DNA of 64,000 nucleotides from the NCBI RefSeq assembly GCF_000371925.1, contig NZ_AQVE01000014.1, positions 1 to 64,000 on the forward strand, in the 5' to 3' direction. The stretch comes from Thiolinea disciformis DSM 14473 (GTDB lineage Bacteria; Pseudomonadota; Gammaproteobacteria; Thiotrichales; Thiotrichaceae). This document shows positions 33,959-44,411 of this stretch, in pieces. A program made the translations under genes and the position numbers. The notes under the pieces are model-generated. The model saw nothing but the letters and a program-made list of their open reading frames with translations, made no database searches and was not told the DNA's origin. Every line of letters starts with the position of its first letter. Within the stretch, counting starts at the first letter, position 1.

Positions 33959-35356
33959 TTAGACTAAGCCTGTCATATAGAAAACCGCTATGATGACAAA
34001 TACCGCAAGAGTTTTGATACACGTAATCGCGAAAATATCTTTGTAGGATTGCTTGTGCGTTAAGCCTGTCACAGCTAATAAGGTAATAACCGCACCATTG
34101 TGGGGGAGGGTATCCATACCACCTGAGGCCATAGATGCTACACGGTGGAAGACTTCCAGTGGAATACCTGCGGCATTAGCATTGGCAATAAAGGTATCAG
34201 CCATCGCGGCTAAGGCTATGCCCATTCCACCTGATGCTGAACCTGTAATACCCGCCAGTGTCGTGACAGTAATCGCTTCATTGATTAGAGGATTCGGAAT
34301 GGCGGTTAAAGCATTGGCAATCACTGAGAAGCCACTTAAGGCGGCAATCACCGCACCAAAACCATATTCAGACGCGGTATTCATGGTGGCTAATAAAGCG
34401 CCTGCAATCGCGGCTTTTGAACCTTCGGCAAATTTGCTAATGACAGTTCTACCCGCAAAAATGAAGATAGTCAGAATCCCCAACAGTAAAGCGCCTTCGA
34501 CTGCCCATAAGGCTTTCACAGCATCAACTTGTTGTACCACTTGCGTGGATTTGCCCACCACGGCTGAAGCAAACGCCACTTCTTTGCCGTATAAGCTGGG
34601 AATGATTAAGGTGAAAACCTTGTTCATGACGCCAACGACTACTAAAGGCAGAATCGCAATCCACGGATTAGGTAGATTGGTCGATTCAAACGGAGCTGGC
34701 TCATTTAATAAATTAGTGCCATAGCCTTCGCCATTTCTGGCAGCTTTGCGGCGTGACCATTCTAGATAGCTCATTCCGCAAGCAAAGATAAATAAAGCAC
34801 CAATAATCCCTAAGATGGGCGCCGCATAAATATCAGTTTTGAAGAAAGTGGTCGGAATAATGTTTTGAATTTGCGGTGTGCCAGGCAGTGAGTCCATCGT
34901 GAAGGTGAATGCCCCCAAGGCAATCGTGCCCGGAATTAAGCGCTTGGGGATATTACCCTGACGGAACATTTCCGCAGCAAACGGATAAACTGCGAAAACC
35001 ACGACAAACAAAGAAACGCCACCATAAGTCAAAATGGCGCACACTAACACAATCGCCAACATAGCGCGTTCGCGACCAATCAACTTGATTACGGCAGCAA
35101 CTATCGCCTGAGAGAAACCTGATAATTCGATGACCTTGCCGAAGATCGCACCCAGAATAAACACAGGGAAATAGTTCTTAACAAACACCACCATCTTGTC
35201 CATAAACAAGCCGGTGAACATAGGTGCAACCATGTGGGGATCAGTCAGTAACACAGCACCTAATGCAGCAATGGGTGCGAACAAGATGACACTATAGCCG
35301 CGATACGCGACAAACATGAGAAACGCAAGCGCTCCCAAGACTATGAGAAAATCCAT
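33959..35356 (-). CDS. GntP-family organic acid permease
   Basis: A 465-residue membrane protein with about 12 helices and the GntP-family stretches PVFILGAIFGKVIELSG, DSLPGTPQIQNIIPTTFF and ASMASGGMDTLPHNGAVITLL. GntP relatives take up gluconate, 3-hydroxybutyrate or other hydroxy and keto acids. Pairing with a CoA-transferase gene points to uptake of a short-chain acid that is then activated with CoA. The ATG follows GAGGAGAGGG. It is the first gene of a two-gene operon behind a -24/-12 promoter. Confidence 0.88.
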   Translation of the reverse strand: MDFLIVLGALAFLMFVAYRGYSVILFAPIAALGAVLLTDPHMVAPMFTGLFMDKMVVFVKNYFPVFILGAIFGKVIELSGFSQAIVAAVIKLIGRERAMLAIVLVCAILTYGGVSLFVVVFAVYPFAAEMFRQGNIPKRLIPGTIALGAFTFTMDSLPGTPQIQNIIPTTFFKTDIYAAPILGIIGALFIFACGMSYLEWSRRKAARNGEGYGTNLLNEPAPFESTNLPNPWIAILPLVVVGVMNKVFTLIIPSLYGKEVAFASAVVGKSTQVVQQVDAVKALWAVEGALLLGILTIFIFAGRTVISKFAEGSKAAIAGALLATMNTASEYGFGAVIAALSGFSVIANALTAIPNPLINEAITVTTLAGITGSASGGMGIALAAMADTFIANANAAGIPLEVFHRVASMASGGMDTLPHNGAVITLLAVTGLTHKQSYKDIFAITCIKTLAVFVIIAVFYMTGLV

Positions 35357-35415
35357 CTAACCCTCTCCTCTAAAACAGTTTGTTCTTGAGCCAAACACTC
35401 AATTGTTTGGTATTT

Positions 35416-35431
35416 AGCAAGTCGTATGCCA
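35416..35431 (-). promoter_or_regulatory. Sigma54 (-24/-12) promoter of the GntP operon
   Basis: On the minus strand TGGCAT-ACGAC-TTGCT matches the sigma54 consensus TGGCAC-N5-TTGCW with one difference and the exact GG-N10-GC spacing. Transcription would start near 35405, about 49 bases before the permease ATG. It is placed below an activator gene of the right class. Confidence 0.85.
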
Positions 35432-35461
35432 AATGATAGGGGAGGTTTAAAGTATCAATTA

Positions 35462-35474
35462 AATCAATATATTA
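35462..35474. promoter_or_regulatory. IHF binding site between activator sites and promoter
   Basis: AATCAATATATTA fits the IHF consensus WATCAANNNNTTR at every fixed position, inside an AT-rich tract about 45 bases upstream of the -24/-12 element. IHF bending is the usual way to bring a remote sigma54 activator to the polymerase. Confidence 0.6.
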
Positions 35475-35515
35475 GTTTAATAATTATGTTTGTTTATGAT
35501 TAGGGGTTTAAAAAT

Positions 35516-35559
35516 AGTGTTCGCATTTCTGAACACTACTGTTCGCGATACTGAACAGT
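35516..35559. promoter_or_regulatory. Tandem upstream activating sequences
   Basis: Two perfect palindromes stand back to back: AGTGTTC-N8-GAACACT (35516-35537) and ACTGTTC-N8-GAACAGT (35538-35559). They share TGTTCGC-N4-CTGAACA and are 22 bases apart centre to centre, two turns of the helix. They begin right at the stop codon of the activator gene, 85-143 bases before the -24/-12 promoter, so they are almost surely the sites for that activator's Fis-type domain. Confidence 0.8.
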
Positions 35560-37044
35560 CTAAGCCAAACCGTACAAGGCTAGTTTTTCATATAAAGAAG
35601 TACGCGAAATACCCAGATATTGGGCTGTTTTAAGCTTATTACCCTTGCAGGCTTCGAGTGCTTGTTGAATGCTTTGCTGCTCCATCTGTGCCATTTGTTC
35701 AGCAAGGGTTGCGGTTCTAGATATTGGCTTAAGTGGAGGAGCATTAATTGGAGTCGCTTGATTTGACGTGTTGAGTTTAGGCAGAAAGCGTTGAATATCA
35801 GCCAATTGCAAAATATAGGCATCCGACAACATACACGCGCGTTCCAAAACATTTTGTAATTCACGCACATTGCCTTGCCAATGATGTTGTTGCAAATAGG
35901 CAAGTGCTTCAGCAGACAATTCACGTGGCGGTTCATTGTGTTTGTGACTAATGCTATCCAGCAGTGTTTCACATAGCGGCGGAATATCTTCCAAGCGTTC
36001 GCGCAACGGTGGCAAATTGAGCGGTACCACATTGAGACGGTAATATAAATCAGCACGGAATTTGCCCTCAGCGATACACTGCTCTAAATCGCGACTGGTG
36101 GCAGCAATAATCCGTACATCACTTTTCACCAAACGATCCGATCCGAGTGCTTCGTATTCGCCTTCTTGCAAAACGCGCAGCAATTTAGCTTGCAAAGCCA
36201 ATGGCATATCACCGATTTCATCTAAGAATAAAGTCCCACCTTCCGCCAGTTTAAATTTGCCCTCGCGTCCTTTACGATCGGCTCCTGTATAAGCACCCGC
36301 GACGGCACCGAAGAATTCCGCTTCCAATAAATTATCAGGAATGGCGGCAATATTGACGGCTACAAAGGCTTGATCGGCGCGTAAACTGGCGCTGTGAATG
36401 GCTTGGGCTAATAGCTCTTTGCCTGTGCCGGTTTCGCCTTGAATTAGGATAGGTACATCGGTACGGGCGGCGCGACGTGCTTGGGTTTTCACTTCGACAA
36501 AACTAGGCGATGAACCAATCAAACTACTCATGGTGTATTTGGCGCGGCGCGCGAGGGCGAGTTGCTGGCGCGTGGCTTTAAGTTCACGGCAGATTTGATT
36601 GTAACGCGATACCACGGGGGCAAGGTGGCGCGGGTCGTCTAATAGCATGAGTCCGATGCCGCCTATGACAGTACCCTGCTCATCCCGCAAGGGGAGGCGC
36701 ATAACCACGAAGGCATCATCCACACCAAAATCCATAATGTCGAGCATGATAGGTTTGCCGGATTCGACCACTTCACGCATCAGACTATGTGGTAATAAGG
36801 TTTCTACTGGCTTACCCAGATACAGCTGCGGCTGCTTTATGCCTAAGCGCTTCGGATAGTGCTCATTCATCCACACCACACGCGCTTGACGATCCACAAT
36901 AAGCGCGCCTTCGCAAACGTCGGCAAATTGCATGAGCAATGAATGGCTAGCGATATGTAATAACTGCTTAACTTCGGGTGAAGTATCGCCCATCGCAGGT
37001 TTGGCTAACCATGGAAAGGGGGGTAATAGACTATTCAGCATCAT
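35560..37044 (-). CDS. Sigma54-dependent activator with PAS, AAA+ and Fis-type domains
   Basis: A 494-residue enhancer-binding protein. A PAS sensor lies at about 40-140 (EGALIVDRQARVVWMNEHY). The AAA+ domain has Walker A GETGTGKE (203-210), the sigma54-contact loop as GAYTGA (250-255, Tyr for the usual Phe) and Walker B LFLDEIG (272-278). A Fis-type helix-turn-helix (KLKTAQYLGISRTSLYEKL) ends the chain. There is no receiver domain, so it probably senses a ligand or redox state through PAS and not through phosphorylation. It lies just upstream of, and in the same direction as, the operon it should control. Confidence 0.93.
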   Translation of the reverse strand: MMLNSLLPPFPWLAKPAMGDTSPEVKQLLHIASHSLLMQFADVCEGALIVDRQARVVWMNEHYPKRLGIKQPQLYLGKPVETLLPHSLMREVVESGKPIMLDIMDFGVDDAFVVMRLPLRDEQGTVIGGIGLMLLDDPRHLAPVVSRYNQICRELKATRQQLALARRAKYTMSSLIGSSPSFVEVKTQARRAARTDVPILIQGETGTGKELLAQAIHSASLRADQAFVAVNIAAIPDNLLEAEFFGAVAGAYTGADRKGREGKFKLAEGGTLFLDEIGDMPLALQAKLLRVLQEGEYEALGSDRLVKSDVRIIAATSRDLEQCIAEGKFRADLYYRLNVVPLNLPPLRERLEDIPPLCETLLDSISHKHNEPPRELSAEALAYLQQHHWQGNVRELQNVLERACMLSDAYILQLADIQRFLPKLNTSNQATPINAPPLKPISRTATLAEQMAQMEQQSIQQALEACKGNKLKTAQYLGISRTSLYEKLALYGLA

Positions 37045-37189
37045 TTCTCGTCCTCTTAGTCCTAACCATACCCGAAATTTAACGTATCACACAATCCAAA
37101 CCTTATCAGACCTGCTAAGCTTGAAACACCTAACAAATCAAAATACAGTTAGGCGACTTATTACAACAAACTCTGTTTGAGGGGCTATC

Positions 37190-37576
37190 ATGTTTAAATT
37201 CGTATCAACCCTGCTTATTACGGGATTAAGTCTTAGTTTGATGGGCTGCAATACCAATCCACCCGCTGTAGAGAATACGACGGAGAAGGCGCCTGAATAC
37301 GCTTTTACCGCGATGGTTAGCGAGGCGAATTTGATTGATCTGGGTCGCGGTGCATCGACCGGTAGAATGCCTGCAACACGCTATAGCGCGATTGTACAAT
37401 ATGTTTCTTTGGGGAAGGACCTTAAGCCGGGGCAAGATATTCTCATTGAGCTAGCGGATAAGCAAACAAGCCCCTCAGTAAAAAATACCTGCCATTTTAA
37501 AGCGCCGCATAAACATCCTGCATTTGCGGGCAAAGTGCTAATTCTGGATGCAGAAGTGATAAGTTGTAATCCCTAA
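37190..37576 (+). CDS. Small lipoprotein of unknown function
   Basis: A 128-residue lipoprotein: a signal with the lipobox LSLMGC (Cys at about 20), then a low-complexity linker and a small domain (YSAIVQYVSLGKDLKPGQDILIEL, split here as YSAIVQYVSLG and LKPGQDILIEL) with Cys in NTCHF and ISCNP. It is divergent from the sigma54 activator. No family is recognised and the gene is followed by a 140-base gap with nothing notable. Confidence 0.65.
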   Translation: MFKFVSTLLITGLSLSLMGCNTNPPAVENTTEKAPEYAFTAMVSEANLIDLGRGASTGRMPATRYSAIVQYVSLGKDLKPGQDILIELADKQTSPSVKNTCHFKAPHKHPAFAGKVLILDAEVISCNP

Positions 37577-37719
37577 TACACTAATTCTAAGTCCTCATTC
37601 CAAGCTAACACCTATTGCGTGTTTCAGGGGGATGGCAGATTATCGTCACAGAAGGGAAGCTTGCTAAATCCCAATCTCTCCCACAGCCTTAGACGATAAC
37701 GACAACAGGAACTCACTTC

Positions 37720-38625
37720 ATGAATTTCCGTTATTTTTTGGAATTAGTTGGTCTTGCTGCCTTATGGGGCGCGTCGTTTTTATTTATGCGTATTGCGGTT
37801 CCTGAGTTTGGTCCTATTTGGCTTAGTGCTATTCGTGTGCTAATAGCAGGTTTAGTGTTATTACCTATTCTGATTTATCAAGGTTTCTTGGCAGATTTAC
37901 GCAAAACTATCTTTCCAGTTTTATTGCTGGGCGGGATTAATTCAGCCTTGCCTTTTTTAGGTTTTGCTTTTGCGACAACTTTTCTAACTGGCGGCTTTAC
38001 TTCTATTCTAAATGCTACTGCGCCGCTATTTGGTGTGTTATTAGTCATTATAAGTGGCAATATTAAAACCTTAAGCCGTGCGCAAATGGTCGGTTTTTTG
38101 GTTGGTTTTCTAGGCGTAGCTATTTTAATTGGTTTGCGCCCTATGCAGATTACGACACATTTTTGGCTTGCGGTAGCTGCTGGATTAAGTGGCGCATTGC
38201 TTTATGCGATTTCTGCTAATTTTATCAAGCTAAAGTTGACTGGTGTCCCATCAATGGTCATTGCTGCAGGCAGCCAAATCAGCGCTAGTTTGTGGCTATT
38301 GCCGTTATTGCCCTTTAAAGTACCTGCTGCTTTTCCATCACTCAAAGCGATTCTTGCTTTATTCGCCTTGGCTTTATTTTCAACCGCGCTCGCTTATTTA
38401 ATCTACTTTCGTTTAATTCGCCTAGTGGGTGCAACCCGTAGTTTAACCGTCACTTATCTGATTCCAGCCTTTGCTATGCTATGGGGTGCATTGATCCTAC
38501 ATGAGCCAGTGACCGGTGGAATGGTGTTTGGTTGTGGTGTTATTTTACTGGGGACGGCTTTGGCAAATGGTTTATTTAATAAGGCTAGTTTTGTTAAAGC
38601 GCAGAACGGTTTGACGGCTAAATAA
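37720..38625 (+). CDS. EamA/DMT-family transporter
   Basis: A 301-residue protein with ten hydrophobic helices arranged as two EamA repeats (ALWGASFLFMRIA near 13-25; ALLYAISANFIKLKL near 161). Drug/metabolite transporters of this type export amino acids, polyamines or xenobiotics; the substrate is not evident. The gene is monocistronic with ATG after ACAGGAACTCACTTC. Confidence 0.88.
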   Translation: MNFRYFLELVGLAALWGASFLFMRIAVPEFGPIWLSAIRVLIAGLVLLPILIYQGFLADLRKTIFPVLLLGGINSALPFLGFAFATTFLTGGFTSILNATAPLFGVLLVIISGNIKTLSRAQMVGFLVGFLGVAILIGLRPMQITTHFWLAVAAGLSGALLYAISANFIKLKLTGVPSMVIAAGSQISASLWLLPLLPFKVPAAFPSLKAILALFALALFSTALAYLIYFRLIRLVGATRSLTVTYLIPAFAMLWGALILHEPVTGGMVFGCGVILLGTALANGLFNKASFVKAQNGLTAK

Positions 38626-38734
38626 GTTTATTATTAGTGGTGCTGATAGTAGCGAAATGAGGAATCAACGCTTTGAGAAGTTAGGCGTAGTTAGCGTAGG
38701 ACAGCGTCATGATTTTTACAGACTAAAAGAAATA

Positions 38735-38752
38735 GGAAGCCAATTGGCTTCC
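38735..38752 (-). terminator. Terminator of the aldehyde dehydrogenase gene
   Basis: GGAAGCC-AATT-GGCTTCC is a perfect 7-bp stem. On the minus strand it is followed by TATTTCTTTT, giving a rho-independent form, 30 bases past the stop of the aldehyde dehydrogenase gene. Confidence 0.75.
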
Positions 38753-38781
38753 TATAAACACGAGGAGGAAAGAAAGTCCTT

Positions 38782-40302
38782 TTAGAAAAAGCCCAATGGA
38801 TTGATGTCGTAGCTTACTAATAGGTTTTTGGTTTGTTGATAGTGATCCAGCATCATCTTGTGGGTTTCGCGGCCTACGCCAGACTTTTTATAACCACCAA
38901 AGGCTGCATGGGCTGGGTATAAGTGGTAGCAGTTCGTCCACACACGACCCGCTTGGATACCGCGACCCATCCGATAGGATTTGTTGATGTCTCGCGTCCA
39001 CACGCCAGCACCGAGGCCGAACTCTGTGTCATTCGCAATCGCTAAGGCTTCGGCTTCATCTTTGAAGGTGGCAACTGATACGACAGGGCCGAAAATTTCC
39101 TCTTGGAATACGCGCATATTGTTGGTGCCTTTTAACAAGGTCGGCTTAATGTAGAAGCCACCTTGGTAATCGCCCTCTAGCTTTTCAACCTCGCCACCAA
39201 TCAAGACTTGTGCGCCTTCTTTCTTACCAATATCGATGTAGCTGAGAATCTTCTCGAACTGCTCTTGTGAAGCTTGTGCGCCCACCATGACTTCAGTGTC
39301 TAATGGATTGCCACGTTTAATCTTTGCTGCACGTTCAGCCACCATGCCAATGAATTTTTCATAGATCGATTCTTGGATCAGTAAGCGTGATGGACAGGTA
39401 CAAACCTCACCTTGGTTGAAGAAGGCTAACACGGCACCTTCCACTGCTTTGCTGACGAACGCATCTTCTTGATCTAATACATCCGCAAAGAAGATATTCG
39501 GTGATTTACCGCCTAATTCCACGGTGGATGGAATGATATTGTCCGCTGCATATTTCATGATCAGCGAACCAACCGGCGTAGAACCCGTGAAAGCGATTTT
39601 TGCGATACGTGTATTAGTGGCTAATGCTTTACCAGCCTCTGCACCGAAACCATTTACGATATTCAATACACCAGCAGGCAGTAAGTCGCCGATGATTTCA
39701 GCAAATAATAGAATCGAGGCAGGGGTCTGCTCGGCTGGTTTTAACACCACACAGTTACCAGCGGCTAAGGCAGGCGCTAGTTTCCAAGCCGCCATCAATA
39801 ATGGGAAATTCCATGGAATGATTTGCCCTACCACGCCCAATGGCTCATGGAATTGATAAGAAACGGTATTTTCGTCAAGCTCACCCATTGTGCCTTCTTG
39901 AGCACGGATGCAACCTGCGAAATAACGGAAATGATCAGCCACCAATGGCACATCTGCATTCAGGGTTTCACGTACTGCTTTACCATTATCCCAAGTTTCG
40001 GCAACCGCTAATTTTTCTAAATTTGCTTCAACGCGATCCGCGATTTTCAGCAGAATATTGGAGCGTGCGGTGACAGAGGTTTTGCCCCAAGCATCTTTGG
40101 CAGCATGCGCCGCATCTAAAGCTAATTCAATGTCTTCCGCGCTAGAGCGCGGAATTTTGGTGAAGGCTTTGCCATTAACGGGGGAAATATTGTCAAAATA
40201 TTCACCTTTTACCGGTGCAACCCATTTGCCACCAATAAAGTTTTCATACTGTGATTTAAAGTTGACGACTGCGCCGTCTGTATTGGGATTGGCGTATTGC
40301 AT
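38782..40302 (-). CDS. NAD(P)-dependent aldehyde dehydrogenase (AldB/ExaC-like)
   Basis: A 506-residue enzyme of the ALDH superfamily that oxidises an aldehyde to the acid. Visible elements are the cofactor region [20 protein letters not shown], the FTGSTPVG nucleotide loop, the general base Glu in VELGGKSP (about 268), and the nucleophile Cys in [11 protein letters not shown] (about 302). The acetaldehyde dehydrogenase group AldB/ExaC/AcoD shows the same [10 protein letters not shown]. The ribosome site GAGGAGATTCGAGG precedes the ATG. Substrates are probably short-chain aldehydes. The 366-base gap to clpB (40303-40668) holds only the clpB terminator and the promoter of this gene. Confidence 0.92.
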   Translation of the reverse strand: MQYANPNTDGAVVNFKSQYENFIGGKWVAPVKGEYFDNISPVNGKAFTKIPRSSAEDIELALDAAHAAKDAWGKTSVTARSNILLKIADRVEANLEKLAVAETWDNGKAVRETLNADVPLVADHFRYFAGCIRAQEGTMGELDENTVSYQFHEPLGVVGQIIPWNFPLLMAAWKLAPALAAGNCVVLKPAEQTPASILLFAEIIGDLLPAGVLNIVNGFGAEAGKALATNTRIAKIAFTGSTPVGSLIMKYAADNIIPSTVELGGKSPNIFFADVLDQEDAFVSKAVEGAVLAFFNQGEVCTCPSRLLIQESIYEKFIGMVAERAAKIKRGNPLDTEVMVGAQASQEQFEKILSYIDIGKKEGAQVLIGGEVEKLEGDYQGGFYIKPTLLKGTNNMRVFQEEIFGPVVSVATFKDEAEALAIANDTEFGLGAGVWTRDINKSYRMGRGIQAGRVWTNCYHLYPAHAAFGGYKKSGVGRETHKMMLDHYQQTKNLLVSYDINPLGFF

Positions 40303-40618
40303 CCTCGAATCTCCTCTTGCATAACCAAATTTTGAAGGGCATCAGGCGAATGCCTTGCCTTGGTATAGGAGACTAATGCAAAAAGGTTGGTTAAAGGTTG
40401 CTTAAAAGAAGATTTTATATTAATAAGCAATGTGAAGCTTGGTTGATAGCGCTATTGTTTAGAATGACAGTTGTAAAATGATTTATTGATGGCACGACAA
40501 CTGCTTGGTCGCCTCGCTAACTTTTTGCAGCTTTGGCGAGTGCAGATAAAATTATGTTGGAAAGCGCTGATTATTTGGGAATGCAGGTGGTTTCTTTTGT
40601 CCCTCCGTAACTGTGACA

Positions 40619-40649
40619 AAGAGGTTGTTGTTTGAAACAATAACCTCTT
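40619..40649 (-). terminator. Terminator of clpB
   Basis: AAGAGGTT-G-TTGTTT and AAACAA-T-AACCTCTT pair with a single internal G/T mismatch to make a stem of about 14 bp with a very short loop, 20 bases after the clpB stop. Confidence 0.6.
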
Positions 40650-40668
40650 GCAAGTAGTGAGACAGTGG

Positions 40669-43266
40669 TTACTTACTTACCGTCTCATTAAATACTAGAT
40701 GTTCATCCTTCACATCCACTTTAATCGTTTCACCCGGCATAAAATGGCCTGCGAGAATTTCTTGCGCTAAGGGGTTTTCGACCTGATTTTGAATGGCTCG
40801 CTTCAGAGGACGAGCGCCATACACAGGGTCAAAGCCCACTTCCGCAATCATATCCATCGCAGCATCACTAAACTCAATATTCAACTCACGTACCGCCAAA
40901 CGCTTACGCAAGCTATTTAATTGAATGTCCGCAATCTTGCGAATTTCTGCTTTATCTAATGGATGGAACACGACCACTTCGTCAATCCGATTAATGAATT
41001 CAGGGCGGAAATGCGTACCGACCACTTCCATCACTGCGGCTTTCATCTTGTCGTAATTGTCTTCGCCTGCCATATCCTGAATCAGATGCGAGCCAAGATT
41101 CGAGGTCATAACAATCACGGTATTGCGGAAATCAACCGTGCGTCCTTGTCCATCAGTTAAGCGTCCATCATCCAAGACTTGTAGCAGTACGTTGAATACA
41201 TCGGGATGTGCTTTCTCGACTTCATCCAATAAAATCACAGAATAAGGCCGACGGCGCACAGCCTCAGTCAAATACCCACCCTCTTCGTAGCCCACATATC
41301 CTGGAGGTGCACCAATTAAGCGTGCCACGGAATGCTTCTCCATGAACTCCGACATATCAATGCGCACCATGGCATCATCATTATCAAATAAGAAGGTCGC
41401 TAAGGCTTTAGTCAGCTCGGTCTTACCGACCCCAGTAGGACCCAAGAAAAGAAACGAGCCACTCGGACGTTTCGGATCAGACAAGCCAGCCCGTGCGCGC
41501 CGAATCGCGTTGGAAACCGCTACCATGGCCTCTTCCTGACCAATTACCCGCTTACGTAATTCATCTTCCATGCGCAATAATTTGTCACGCTCAGATTCGA
41601 GCATTTTGCTCACTGGAATCCCCGTCCAACGTGCCACAATCTCCGCGATTTCGTCTTCCGTTACTCGATTACGCACGAGCTTAGGTTGCTCGCTAGTAGC
41701 ACCCGCTGCGGTATCGGCTTGCTTTAATTGCGCTTCTAATTCAGGAATACGCCCGTATTGCAATTCCGCCATGCGCTGCAAATTACCTGCACGTTTCGCT
41801 GTATCAAACTCAATACGCGCTTGATCCAATTCTTCCTTAATGTGTGCTGTGCCTTGCATAGCGGCTTTTTCAGCCTTCCAAATCTCGCCTAAGTCCGCAG
41901 ACTCCTTTTCTAAGCGCGTAATTTCTTCCTGCAAATTATTCAGGCGCTTCACAGAAGCATCGTCTTTTTCCTTTTTCAGTGCTTCGCGTTCAATTTTCAA
42001 TTGAATCAAACGCCGATCCAGAATATCCAAAGCCTCTGGTTTTGAATCAATTTCAATGCGAATGCGTGATGCAGCCTCATCAATCAAGTCAATGGCTTTA
42101 TCTGGCAAATTACGATCCGTAATATAACGATGCGACAAAGTCGCCGCCGCGACTAAAGCTGGGTCAGTAATTTCTACCCCATGATGCACTTCGTACTTTT
42201 CTTGCAGGCCGCGCAAAATCGCAATGGTATCCTCCACACTCGGCTCATCCACCAAGACTTTTTGGAAACGACGCTCTAACGCAGCATCTTTCTCAATATA
42301 TTGGCGATACTCATCTAGGGTGGTCGCGCCCACACAATGTAATTCACCACGAGCTAGCGCAGGTTTGAGCATATTACCTGCATCCATCGCACCATCCGCT
42401 TTACCCGCACCAACCAGCGTATGAATCTCGTCAATGAATAGAATGGTATTGCCATCGGTTTTGGCGATGTCATTCAAGACTGCTTTTAAACGCTCTTCGA
42501 AATCGCCACGGAATTTTGCACCGGCTAATAAAGCACCTAAATCTAGCGACAATAAACGCTTGCCTTTAATGCCTTCTGGCACTTCACCATTCACAATCCG
42601 CTGCGCTAAACCTTCGACTAACGCAGTTTTACCCACCCCAGGCTCACCGATGACCACCGGATTATTCTTGGTACGACGTTGCAGAATTTGCACCATGCGG
42701 CGAATTTCTTCATCACGCCCAATAATAGGGTCAATTTTGCCTTGCTCCGCACGCTCGGTAATATCAATCGTATATTTCTGCAAGGCTTGGCGTTGATCTT
42801 CGGCGTTTGGGTCATTTACGGTTTGCCCACCACGCATAGTTTCAATGGCTTTTTCGATTGCACCTTTGGTAGCACCCGTTTCACGCAATAAATTGCCTAA
42901 AGTGCCTTTGTCTTCTAACGCAGCCAGCACAAATAACTCAGAAGTAATGTATTGATCTTTACGCTGCTGAGCGATTTTATCCGTCACATTTAGCATACGG
43001 GCTAAATCATTAGAAATTTGGACGTTTCCAGCATCCCCACCAGTGACACTGGGTAGACGCTCTAATTCTTGGCCTAATTTGGAACGGAGTTGATTAACAT
43101 TGACATCTGCCTTGGTTAATAAACCACGAATTGAACCACCATCCTGATCTAATAATGCGGTCATTAAATGGATGGGTTCAATGAATTGTTGATCACGCCC
43201 CAACGCCAAGGACTGTGCATCCTGTAGGGCGAGCTGAAATTTGCTGGTCAGTTTATCCATTCTCAT
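40669..43266 (-). CDS. clpB: Disaggregase chaperone ClpB
   Basis: An 865-residue Hsp100 that works with DnaK to solubilise aggregated proteins. It has an N-domain (residues 1-145), AAA+ module 1 with Walker [14 protein letters not shown] (near 206), the coiled-coil M domain (about 410-520, rich in LEKE and RRL repeats), and AAA+ module 2 with [13 protein letters not shown] (near 606) and ATPase sensor motifs. Length and start ([22 protein letters not shown]) are as in E. coli ClpB. A heat-shock-type promoter lies upstream. Confidence 0.97.
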   Translation of the reverse strand: MRMDKLTSKFQLALQDAQSLALGRDQQFIEPIHLMTALLDQDGGSIRGLLTKADVNVNQLRSKLGQELERLPSVTGGDAGNVQISNDLARMLNVTDKIAQQRKDQYITSELFVLAALEDKGTLGNLLRETGATKGAIEKAIETMRGGQTVNDPNAEDQRQALQKYTIDITERAEQGKIDPIIGRDEEIRRMVQILQRRTKNNPVVIGEPGVGKTALVEGLAQRIVNGEVPEGIKGKRLLSLDLGALLAGAKFRGDFEERLKAVLNDIAKTDGNTILFIDEIHTLVGAGKADGAMDAGNMLKPALARGELHCVGATTLDEYRQYIEKDAALERRFQKVLVDEPSVEDTIAILRGLQEKYEVHHGVEITDPALVAAATLSHRYITDRNLPDKAIDLIDEAASRIRIEIDSKPEALDILDRRLIQLKIEREALKKEKDDASVKRLNNLQEEITRLEKESADLGEIWKAEKAAMQGTAHIKEELDQARIEFDTAKRAGNLQRMAELQYGRIPELEAQLKQADTAAGATSEQPKLVRNRVTEDEIAEIVARWTGIPVSKMLESERDKLLRMEDELRKRVIGQEEAMVAVSNAIRRARAGLSDPKRPSGSFLFLGPTGVGKTELTKALATFLFDNDDAMVRIDMSEFMEKHSVARLIGAPPGYVGYEEGGYLTEAVRRRPYSVILLDEVEKAHPDVFNVLLQVLDDGRLTDGQGRTVDFRNTVIVMTSNLGSHLIQDMAGEDNYDKMKAAVMEVVGTHFRPEFINRIDEVVVFHPLDKAEIRKIADIQLNSLRKRLAVRELNIEFSDAAMDMIAEVGFDPVYGARPLKRAIQNQVENPLAQEILAGHFMPGETIKVDVKDEHLVFNETVSK

Positions 43267-43357
43267 GTGGATAGTACCTCATTAAAGTTGTTTTGATTTT
43301 GAGTAACTTTAGGCCAAAAACTGGCGGGTGTCGGCTAAACACCTTCGATAAGTAGGG

Positions 43358-43386
43358 ATATGGGGGGCATGAGAAGTTAAATCAAG
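43358..43386 (-). promoter_or_regulatory. Sigma32 heat-shock promoter of clpB
   Basis: On the minus strand CTTGATT and CCCCATAT are separated by 14 bases, close to the sigma32 consensus CTTGAAA-N13/14-CCCCATNT. It lies about 92-120 bases before the clpB start. The C-rich -10 is the distinguishing mark. Confidence 0.75.
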
Positions 43387-43455
43387 TTGCTGGCTCGACT
43401 TTCTTAAGCAATCCATAGAAAGGGGAGCGGATGCTCTCCCTTTCTAGTGTATCGC

Positions 43456-44301
43456 TTACTGCAGGAAAATGTTGCGATAAGAAATATAGCTTGCGCAGAA
43501 TAGCCATGGGAATACGATTAATAGCCCCAGTAGTAATAAAAGTGCGCCGCCAAAGGTTATTAGGAGAGAAATAAACGTATATAAAATAAGAGCTAAGATG
43601 TTTTTTAAACTACCTTGAAGGCTAAGTTTTAAGGCTTCCATAGGGGAAACATTATTGAGTACTACTAGCGGTTGCGCGAACCATAGTAATAAAGAAATTA
43701 AAACAGACAGCATAAAATAGATAAAGCCAATCAAGAGATTTCTGCCAGAAAACATCTCTTGCATCATCAAGCCCATTGCTTCTGGGTTTGCTTCTTGGCT
43801 CATGTTTTCAGCACTCGGTGCTTGCCATAAAGCTTCAAAAGCCCAAGCTAAAGCGATTGATAATACAGCGCTAATAACGCCAAGAATCACTAAAGGCACT
43901 AAATGTTGTTTCATGGCAGCGAATAAATGCCCAGCATCTAAGGCTCCACCGCGATAAGACTCGTGCATACCAATAAATAAGCCAGCAGTAAGCAGGGTAA
44001 TAAACACGGTCATAGCAATTTCGAATAGAGCATTGATGACTGTGCCAATACCTGTGGGCAAGTTAGCAATGACCATACCACCCACAATAGCAATAATGGC
44101 GACTAACACGATCATAATTAGATCAATCAATAACCACATGCCGAAATCGCGTTTGAATAAACGCCAGCCATCGCTTAACCAATCGATAGCTGCTCCTATA
44201 CCTACGCTTCTGGGCGCAGGCAACAAGCTATCTACCTGTCCAGGCATAGGGGGCATCGCCACATTGGATTGTGGCGGTTGATAGGGATTTTGACTACTCA
44301 T
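43456..44301 (-). CDS. BPSS1780-like integral membrane protein (second copy)
   Basis: A 281-residue protein with a Pro/Gln-rich cytoplasmic head of about 30 residues (SSQNPYQPPQSNVAMPPMPG) and six hydrophobic segments. The loop NVSPMEALKLSLQGSLKNIL is the counterpart of PPIEAIKQSFSASLKNFTP in the 18722-19414 protein, so the two are paralogues. Function is unknown. It is transcribed alone between metY-hydrolase and clpB. Confidence 0.7.
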   Translation of the reverse strand: MSSQNPYQPPQSNVAMPPMPGQVDSLLPAPRSVGIGAAIDWLSDGWRLFKRDFGMWLLIDLIMIVLVAIIAIVGGMVIANLPTGIGTVINALFEIAMTVFITLLTAGLFIGMHESYRGGALDAGHLFAAMKQHLVPLVILGVISAVLSIALAWAFEALWQAPSAENMSQEANPEAMGLMMQEMFSGRNLLIGFIYFMLSVLISLLLWFAQPLVVLNNVSPMEALKLSLQGSLKNILALILYTFISLLITFGGALLLLLGLLIVFPWLFCASYISYRNIFLQ

Positions 44302-44411
44302 AAGCTACTCCAAAGATTGTTTAAGTTTAAGTGTAGCTCAGCTTAAACAGGAGCTGCTTGTAAATCTAGCAGCAGAGGATTAATACCGACCGCCATGGTA
44401 ATCAATATTAA

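Noticed and set aside
34053-34724. A 223-codon open frame on the plus strand opposite the GntP permease
   Set aside because: It mirrors the permease codons, has no ribosome site, and its product is a low-complexity mix with no family features.
35560-37044. Inactive sigma54 activator because the loop is GAYTGA and not GAFTGA
   Set aside because: Tyr for Phe at this position is tolerated in known family members, and the Walker A and B motifs and the target sites are intact.
40345-40360. Sigma54-like GG-N10-GC element upstream of the aldehyde dehydrogenase gene
   Set aside because: About four of the conserved positions differ from TGGCAC-N5-TTGCA and no activator gene is close, so it is not called.
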